Below are positions 57,250 through 64,000 of a DNA stretch of 64,000 nt, one piece after another. A program made the position numbers and the translations under genes. Under the pieces are notes generated by a model. The model was not told where the DNA came from. It worked only from the letters and a program-made list of their open reading frames with translations, and did no database searches. The stretch is from assembly GCA_023101885.1 (NCBI GenBank), contig JALPQD010000116.1:1426001-1490000 (forward strand), in the 5' to 3' direction. Source of the DNA: Typhlomys cinereus. Taxonomy: Eukaryota > Chordata > Mammalia > Rodentia > Platacanthomyidae. The number at the start of each line of letters is the position of its first letter. The stretch's first letter is position 1.

Positions 57250-58170
57250 TGCTTTTGCATGTTTTATTTTGATTTACAATAGAGCCCACCAAATTATGGG
57301 TTACAACGAAAAGAAAAGGCTCATTAGGTTAAGTTAAAAACAGACCGCCTACCAACAGCGTAAATAAATGAATACCACGATGTTCTCGTAGCACTTCACA
57401 CAGTCCCACGTCATCACCGCTTGTGCCACTAGATCGTGGATCAAGGCTACTCCCGGGAAGTCAGAAAGGGTTCTGGGAATTTTGACTCAATCCACTGGAA
57501 TGACCTGAGACCTACTCAAGTGCCTGCGCCCCTGAGGGCACTGGGAGGGACCTGGCAAGAATGTCTTCTGTCACAGAGAACAAGGACGACAACCTCGTCT
57601 TAGAGTAGAACCCTCAGGTAAGTATATCAGCACTCACAAAGAGCCACCAGCAGGTAGGGACATACCGTTACTACACCCAACGATGTCAGAAAGGAAGAGT
57701 CGGGGTCTCTATCAGTGTGACCGCTGGCTGAGAGGATGGTGGGGGGTTGGCAAGGGGGAGTGAGCCACCAAGGGCTTCCCCAAGAAGCACACAGTGTCTA
57801 AAATATCTTTGCATCTGTGTTCAGTTGAACCTGTGGAACGGTTGGACACCTCTTCAGGTCTGAAAACTCTTCTCCTACGACAGGACTCCATGCATCCAAC
57901 AAATCTGGTTCTTTCTAGCATCTCTCCTTTGGGGGAGGGGAAAGAACAAAATGTCTGTGGTTGTCCCAGATCTCCCCTGGGACACCTGACTGAACATTGT
58001 GGGTGCACAGAGCTGCTCTGTCATTTAAGAGCCTTTCATGTCTTCCTGCCTGGTTTGAGCAGGCCAGACCTGAAGAGCTGTGAGGGCAGAGTCGGTGACC
58101 CACTAATCGATGGCCACGGATCCAGAGAGGCAAGCTGTGCTCCCACGTTTCATTGCTAGCATTTCACAAG
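57250..58170. other. Unassigned intergenic segment
   Basis: A TTTATT at 57263-57268 would be an AATAAA on the minus strand, but no minus-strand gene was found leading to it. No repeat recognised. Confidence 0.4.
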
Positions 58171-58174
58171 AAAC

Positions 58175-58700
58175 AGAACCAAGAGCATTGGCGACATGTG
58201 TCCACATAAAAATGGCGCACGAAGGTCTACAGCACGGGTCACAACAGGCCCAAAATAGAAGCAAGCTAAGCGTCCATCCACTGACAGATAGAGAAACAAA
58301 ACACCAGGTATAGACCCATCCTGTGAAATGGTAACTTTATCGTAAATGTCAGCAAATACTCATGTATGTAATGACACTGATAAGCCTCCAAATTGCGGTC
58401 TCTGTCAAAGAAGCCAGTCGTCACAGGCCACTTTGACCAGCAGATAATTACATTTATATGAAATGTCTAGAATGGCCGAATCCATACAGACAAAAACATA
58501 GATGAGGAGTTGCTACTGGTCAGGAACAGGGAAAGGGTATGAGATCTCATTCTGGAAAAACAATGGTCTGGAATTAGAATTTGCTATCAGTCATCTTATT
58601 TCCACGGCTCAACAATACACTAGAAGCCACTTGACTTTAACAAAGCAAGTAATATCTCAATATGCCCTCTAAAAGCCTACACAGACACGGGCTGTAAAAT
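58175..58700 (+). mobile_element. L1M-type LINE 3' fragment
   Basis: gaaggtctacagcacgggtc, caaaatagaagcaagctaag, aagaagccagtcgtcacagg, tttatatgaaatgtctagaa and tctggaattagaattt follow the end of ORF2 and 3' region of old mammalian L1s. Heavily decayed. Confidence 0.8.
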
Positions 58701-60070
58701 AGATCGTAAACAAATATCTGCATCTTAATTTTAAGTTTTTGTACAGAGTGCTACAATGTCAATATAAAACCATTTAAAGTGCTCTGTAAAGACGCAGGAT
58801 CTCGTTCTGACCCTCTGAACATGAGTCACACTATAACTCAAGAGCAAACCCATCGCACCCAAGCAGAGCTGGCTGAAAATTTAGTATATTTCATAGCCTT
58901 TGTTTCATGCACGCTGAAGCCCCACAAACAAAACTCAACTTTTTTCATTTGAAAACAATGGTCCCCTTTTCGTATTGTGGGACAAACTGATGCTTATTTG
59001 GAAAGGGGAGTCAACAAGGTCACGACTGCTTTCATAATAACACAAAGAAGGTGTTTGGGTTGACATGCAATGTGTTCGTTGCAGCCCTTTGCAAATGAGT
59101 TGGTAAGGAAGCATTTAAATGTCTCTAACATAGTAAATATCAAGAGTTTCAACCCACATAAATGAAAGCACTTTGAGTCAGCCCAATAAATGCTAAGCCT
59201 ATGGAGGGGCAGGTTCTGTCTTAAAACAGTATTGAGCAAGAAATGGTCGAACACACCCGCGTATGTTAAAGGTGTCTGTGTGTGCACGGGTGCTCTTCGT
59301 GAAGAGCATTAACGAAAGGCACCAGTGGCCAGCAGATTAGCTGGAGATCACAGGCAAGGGAGGCACAAAAGTAGGATATGGCATCCAGAGGGAACAAAAC
59401 AGAAGACAAACTTTGCATAGACTACTGCTAATGAACCTAGAAGCTGCAGTCCTCTGTGGAGTCCCCAGGACTTTGCTCGAAGAAAAATACCATTGGTTCC
59501 AGATCCTCCTGCAGGATCCGGTGACCAAGACAACAGTGATGTGACACAGAGACCTGCCCCCGGGCTCAAAGCATGGTTCACTTCTTGGAGTCGCCTGGTC
59601 CTGGAGGATTTCCTCAGAAATATCCATCCAAAGTGAGAAGCCAAGGACAGCCAGCCTTGTAGGGAGTAGCACCCCAGGAGAGAGAAGGTAATTGCGCTTG
59701 GAAGGGGGCACCAAAGAGGCAATACCAGGCCATCAGAGATTTACAGAGGAGCCACATGGATATGTTCGGTTACAGGGAGGGAAAAGGAGTGTTGGCCCAG
59801 TACTGGGTGTTGTAAGTAATGGAAACAGGCAGAAATTGGTGGAGGTTGTAGAAGCGGCCCATGCTGCTGACACGCTGTCCCGGGGGCTTTTTGTTAGGAG
59901 CACGAGAAGAACCATGGATTCCAGGTCAAGGGAGATAGAGGAAAACCAGACTTGGCAGAGACACAAAGAATCCAGAGTGGGGGACCAGAGACTGATGGGT
60001 ACGCTCTCTGAAACAGAGTCAGAAGGGAAAGTTCCTGCCATGAAGCATGAGTGAGTCTGACCGCCAAATA
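58700..60070. other. Repeat-poor intergenic segment
   Basis: No transposon or exon recognised. Two overlapping reverse frames of about 125 codons lie at 59337-59722, without known domains. Confidence 0.45.
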
Positions 60071-60071
60071 T

Positions 60072-60365
60072 CAAAGAAATAGCACCAGATGTGGTAGTAG
60101 CAGGCATTTTGTAACTCCAGTGCTGGAAAAGTGAAGACAGGAAGTGAATTCCTGGGATGTGATGGCCAGCTGGCCTAGCCTAATCAACGAGATCCAGTCA
60201 ACGAGAGACCGCCGTCTCAAAAAATAAAAAACAAGATAGACAGTGCCTAAGGAACAATATCCGAGGTAGACCTCTCGCGTCCACTCCCACGCGCATCCAC
60301 ATGAACAGGAGCACAGACCCGCACGCACACAGGCACGCATACAGCAAAAAAATAGAATAAGCACA
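60072..60365 (+). mobile_element. B3-type SINE (3' part)
   Basis: ccagatgtggtagtagcagg, gatggccagctggcctagcc, aacgagagaccgccgtctca, gaggtagacctctcgcgtcc and a CA-rich tail with aatagaataa. Confidence 0.75.
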
Positions 60366-60369
60366 GTCA

Positions 60370-62510
60370 TCCACAAGGCCAGAGACACAAGGCCAAATCA
60401 CACTGACCCCTGCAACTGAAGGGCATCTGGTGGTTCTATGATAGTGCCACCTGACTCACCGGCTCCCACTTTCCCAGACCAGAAACCCCCTGCTTGTCAG
60501 AGAAACACGGCACACTGTCATGGGGCACGATGTCATCCGCTATTTGGCAGCGTTTCTCTTTGGAACACTGCCGCAGGTCAGACATTGATGCTCCACCCCA
60601 CTGAGGGGAAGCGCGACCCCGCCAGGCAGAACCAAGTCGGCAGAACCATCGGGCAAGCTGACACAACATCTCACTGAGTTTCTTTCTTATATCCCATGTG
60701 AAAGTATCCAGTCCCTTCCCTTGTTCCCCGTTATAAAGACGGCCTCCCCACAACCCCCACCCCTGAGTCTTGCTGTCCTGCCCCCTGCTCTTTGCCCCGA
60801 CATCTGCCTACCCTCCTCCTTGCTGCCATCAGCGACCTCCTCTGAGCACACTTGCCTCTCAGACATGGCCTTTGTTCAGAACCGTGGGACTGGTTTAGAC
60901 AGTCCGGTACCAAATGCAGACTCTTTAAGAGATGCCAGCACAACACTAGGCCCACGACCACAGCTGCAGGGTCTCTGAGCTCAAGCCAGCCCAGCCACTC
61001 TTGGATGTGGAGGGATAAAGAAGCCCTCAAGCAACCAGCCTAAAGCAGAGCAGGCCAAAACCTTCCCATGCACCCCCCTCCTCAGCTTGCCAATAAGCAG
61101 GGGGAGGCTCTCTCATCCATAACCGCAACAGCAGCCCCCTAAAATCTCACCATTCTTCTATTAAGTGGGGGATTGCTAAAGTGGTCAGAGCAAAAGATGC
61201 AAACTGAACTTAACAGGTTAAGGAAAAAGCAATGGTTCTGAATACTCATTTTAAAACCAAAGTTTTTTGAGGCGTCCTTTCTGACCACAAAACTAAACTA
61301 TAAAAGGTCCCTCCTCATACACACACCTCCAGAGGTGGGCCACTGCAGCTACGGGTGCCCCCAAAGGCTTGGAAACTCAAGGACCACGGGACACGGTGGC
61401 TCCCAATATGAAGGGAAAGTGAGGAAGAGTGTGAGTTCCACCCGGAGAGATAGACTTGAGGAGAAGTCTCAAGGTGTCATCAGGTGAGCCTTGTAGGTCC
61501 TGAAGCCGGGGACTACTCGGGACCCTTTTTGGATGTGGCTTTTCTCAGGTTTTAGGAGCATTGGTTGAAGACAGAGCCATTGAAACTAGTTCACTGCGAA
61601 GGTATTGGAGAGTCACAGGCAGAAAACGTAGAAGGGGGGGGACACTCCAAAAGCCTTGATGTCACAGGTTCCAGAGTGCTAACCCCACTCCCAGGGCACC
61701 CCGCCAGTGACAGAAAGAGGTTGGTGAAACACCTCAACTTCCTGGTGCCATGTACCATGGCTTTTGTCACCAGCATCCTTCGCACGGCACCCACCGTACC
61801 ACATCACTGTCAGCAATTGAAGCCCGTGGTGAAAACACCACAGTTGGACACGTCAGAGCACCAGCCCAGGACAAAAATATCGCCCGCTGCGCTTCAAGAC
61901 AGGCAGACTTCTGCCCTCCCACGAGGAGAGAAGGGGTGCCACTCGGCTGGGTGGGGCCAGGGAAGAGGGTGGAGGATCCAAGAGGAACCTCACACAAGCC
62001 TTCAGAAGGCCAGCAGCAGCCGGCCATGGCTCTACAACACCAACAAAGTCAGGAAGAAAGAGAGTGGTTTGAGAAAGAGGCTGTCTTTGGGTTCCCAGTG
62101 GGAGCGCCAGTTATCCAGGCAGGCAGTAGAGGAGTAAGTCAGGCCAGAAAAGAAGCTGAGAATGCTCGACAGTTGGCCAAACGTACCACTGGGGAACAAA
62201 GGCAAAAACCATCCACAGTCCTTTCCTTGGTGGTTCACTGGCAGCAAGTCCTGTTGGCAGGCAGGCGGCTGATCAGGAAGGAGAAAGAGAAGAAGCTGCT
62301 TGAGGAAGTAAACATGAACCACATCGAATCAAAGACCTGGATAAAAACCTAAACAGAAAGGTCTTGCAGAATTTCATTCCATTCTACACAAGAGCTCTCC
62401 TTCATGGGACCAGAGATTAAAAATGAAAGAATAAAAGTTCTTCCTATACCATAGATGGGGTGCTGCTAACATGAAGCAATTTCCTGACAAACACATAGGA
62501 GAAGGGAGAA
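60370..62510. other. Repeat-poor intergenic segment with overlapping open frames
   Basis: Two overlapping + frames (61565-62137, 190 codons; 61750-62352, 200 codons) and reverse frames share the same stretch. The translations are compositionally ordinary and match no family I know. Not called as genes. Confidence 0.4.
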
Positions 62511-62517
62511 AGAGAGA

Positions 62518-62564
<47 letters not shown>

Positions 62565-62575
62565 GAGAGAGACTA
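62510..62575 (+). repeat. (GA)n microsatellite
   Basis: Nearly perfect (GA)n of over 20 units at about 62523-62560 with imperfect edges. Confidence 0.92.
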
Positions 62576-62579
62576 CAAC

Positions 62580-64000
62580 CAACAGATGTCTCCAAGCAGT
62601 CACCAGAGACGTCCTTGAAGATGCCACCCACCCTGACCCCCCCAGGGCAGGGTGACACCCCATCGCTACCCCAACCAACAGATCTGCAGGGCTTTCTCTC
62701 TTGGAGGAACCACGCCTAGGTCAAAAGCCCCCCTACATCACGCCCTATGGTCTCCTGAGGCCTCCAGCAAGGCACACAATTCACACCCGGTCTACAGAAC
62801 TCACACCCGCACCAAGTTCACGGACAAGTGCGAAAACCTTTCTCTTCCCAAGAGCTTCATGATGCCATTAAATGGTGACTTCTGGTTCAAGACACCTACT
62901 CCACCCAGAAGTCTGCTGCCTCAGCTGGGAGAACTTCCTGGGTCTCCCCCTTCCTCCACCCATTATCCCCCTTTAGTGGTCCTTGAGAAAACATAATCCA
63001 CACTTCCCTAAATAAAAACTTCAATTTGCCCAAAAGAGGGTACGGGAATGCCACAGTCTGACTTTCAAAAACTATGTTGACTTGCCTTGAGACCCTGCCA
63101 GAAGACAGTCTCCTCCACCTGCCAACTTCAAGCCAAGCAACCCTGTGCCCCTTACCCAGCCTTGAATGAAGACTGTGCAGGCTGAGGACTCACCACTTGT
63201 CCCCTCTGAAGTCTTTCCTGACCTCGTAGCTGTGCTGTGCTGAGAACCCGCTTTCCTTCCCATAAGTGCAGAAGAACCACTGTGTCAAAAAGAGGAACCA
63301 ATCCGGTTCCTGGGGTGATGGCGAGGCCGGGTCCAGCCCACCTCAGCTCCCTTGGGCTCTACAGCATCTCTCCGACTCCTAGGGTAGAGGCGGCTTAAGA
63401 AGTTCAGAGAACCGAGGAACCAAACCAACTTTGGCTACGAAGGATAAACGAAAGAACAACCGTCTAAAAGTATCGAAGCCCCTCATCACACTGGGGAGAC
63501 TTCAGGATGAAGGCCCCAGAGCTTGCTCAGACCACCTCCTAAACAGTAGAGATGTCAAATCGCTTCCACGACATCTTCCGTCTAGGGTGCCCATAAAGCA
63601 TTCTTCTTGACACCCCTCTCTGGTGCCTGCCTGAATGAGGAGTCGCTGGGCTGCGGGTTTGTGGTTAAACAAAAATGCATTAACTACCAAAGAAGATTAA
63701 AGATCTTGTTCCCCCACACAGCACTCACCGCTTCACCGAGGGTCACATTTGACCCATCGGTAGAGGACTGAAAACGCCATGTTGCGTTTAGTCCTCTCCA
63801 AAGTCTTTAGGTCTGAGTAACAGGAAATACAACAAGAAAGAGCTACAGTTCATCCGGCTGCCTAGCCTGTTCTAGGGCCCGGTAATGGGTTTGGGAGAGG
63901 GCTGGGAACTGGAAGGTCCTTGGCGTTTGCAGCCCTTCCCATTCACGGGTGACACTGACTCCTCCGGTGGGTACACAGAGGTTGGCAGAGGTCAGCAAGG
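62580..64000. other. Unassigned intergenic segment to window end
   Basis: No gene, RNA or clear repeat recognised. The zinc-finger genes that I recall next to CALB2 in human are not visible: no C2H2 linker (TGEKP) pattern occurs in any frame. Confidence 0.45.

Noticed and set aside
57263..57268. Minus-strand AATAAA that could end a convergent gene
   Set aside because: No minus-strand exon, zinc-finger motif or splice pattern was found between it and 64 kb, and an L1M fragment lies inside the would-be transcript end.
59285..59312. Inverted repeat gctcttc/gaagagc
   Set aside because: Seven-base stem with a two-base loop; too short to support an RNA or regulatory call.

Overview
The window is vertebrate nuclear DNA, almost certainly from a rodent. 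It carries tRNA-headed and 7SL-type SINEs of the B1, B3/B2-superfamily, ID and B1-ID (B4-like) kinds, very many long (CA)n, (CT)n and (TTC)n microsatellites, MaLR-type LTRs and old L1M, MIR, MER5 and MER20 remnants. Coding density is very low and exons are split by GT-AG introns. At least five SINE copies belong to a B2-like family whose body I do not recognise from mouse or rat, so a rodent outside the mouse/rat lineage is plausible. The species is unresolved.

Only one protein-coding gene can be supported: a complete CALB2 (calretinin) on the + strand. It runs from a CpG-rich TATA promoter (about 20640-20841) through 11 coding exons (20842-45665) to a poly(A) signal at 46204-46209. The joined exons give an intact 271-residue, six-EF-hand-type protein with five canonical Ca2+ loops and no frameshift. 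Every intron has GT-AG ends, with phases 1,0,0,0,0,0,2,0,0,0. Intron 1 is largest (about 9.8 kb); introns 5-9 are all under 0.9 kb.

Layout: 1-20.6 kb is intergenic, with an L1M fragment, B3 SINEs, CA-rich satellite-like tracts, MER5A copies, MaLR LTRs and a (TTC)29 tract. 20.6-46.2 kb is CALB2. 46.2-64 kb is downstream intergenic DNA with a near-complete non-autonomous MaLR provirus-like element (47.7-49.8 kb), a solo LTR of the same family (53.2-53.7 kb), an L1M fragment and a repeat-poor stretch (about 58.7-64 kb) in which I recognise no exon.

No undescribed multi-gene system is visible. The most interesting signals are regulatory-looking. Five palindromic RFX/X-box-like sites are spread at about 12-kb intervals, two of them in CALB2 introns. 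A forward CTCF-like motif upstream and a reverse one downstream bracket CALB2 in convergent orientation. The exon 1 splice donor has an overlapping second donor 4 nt downstream. All are motif calls by eye and need computation or experiment.
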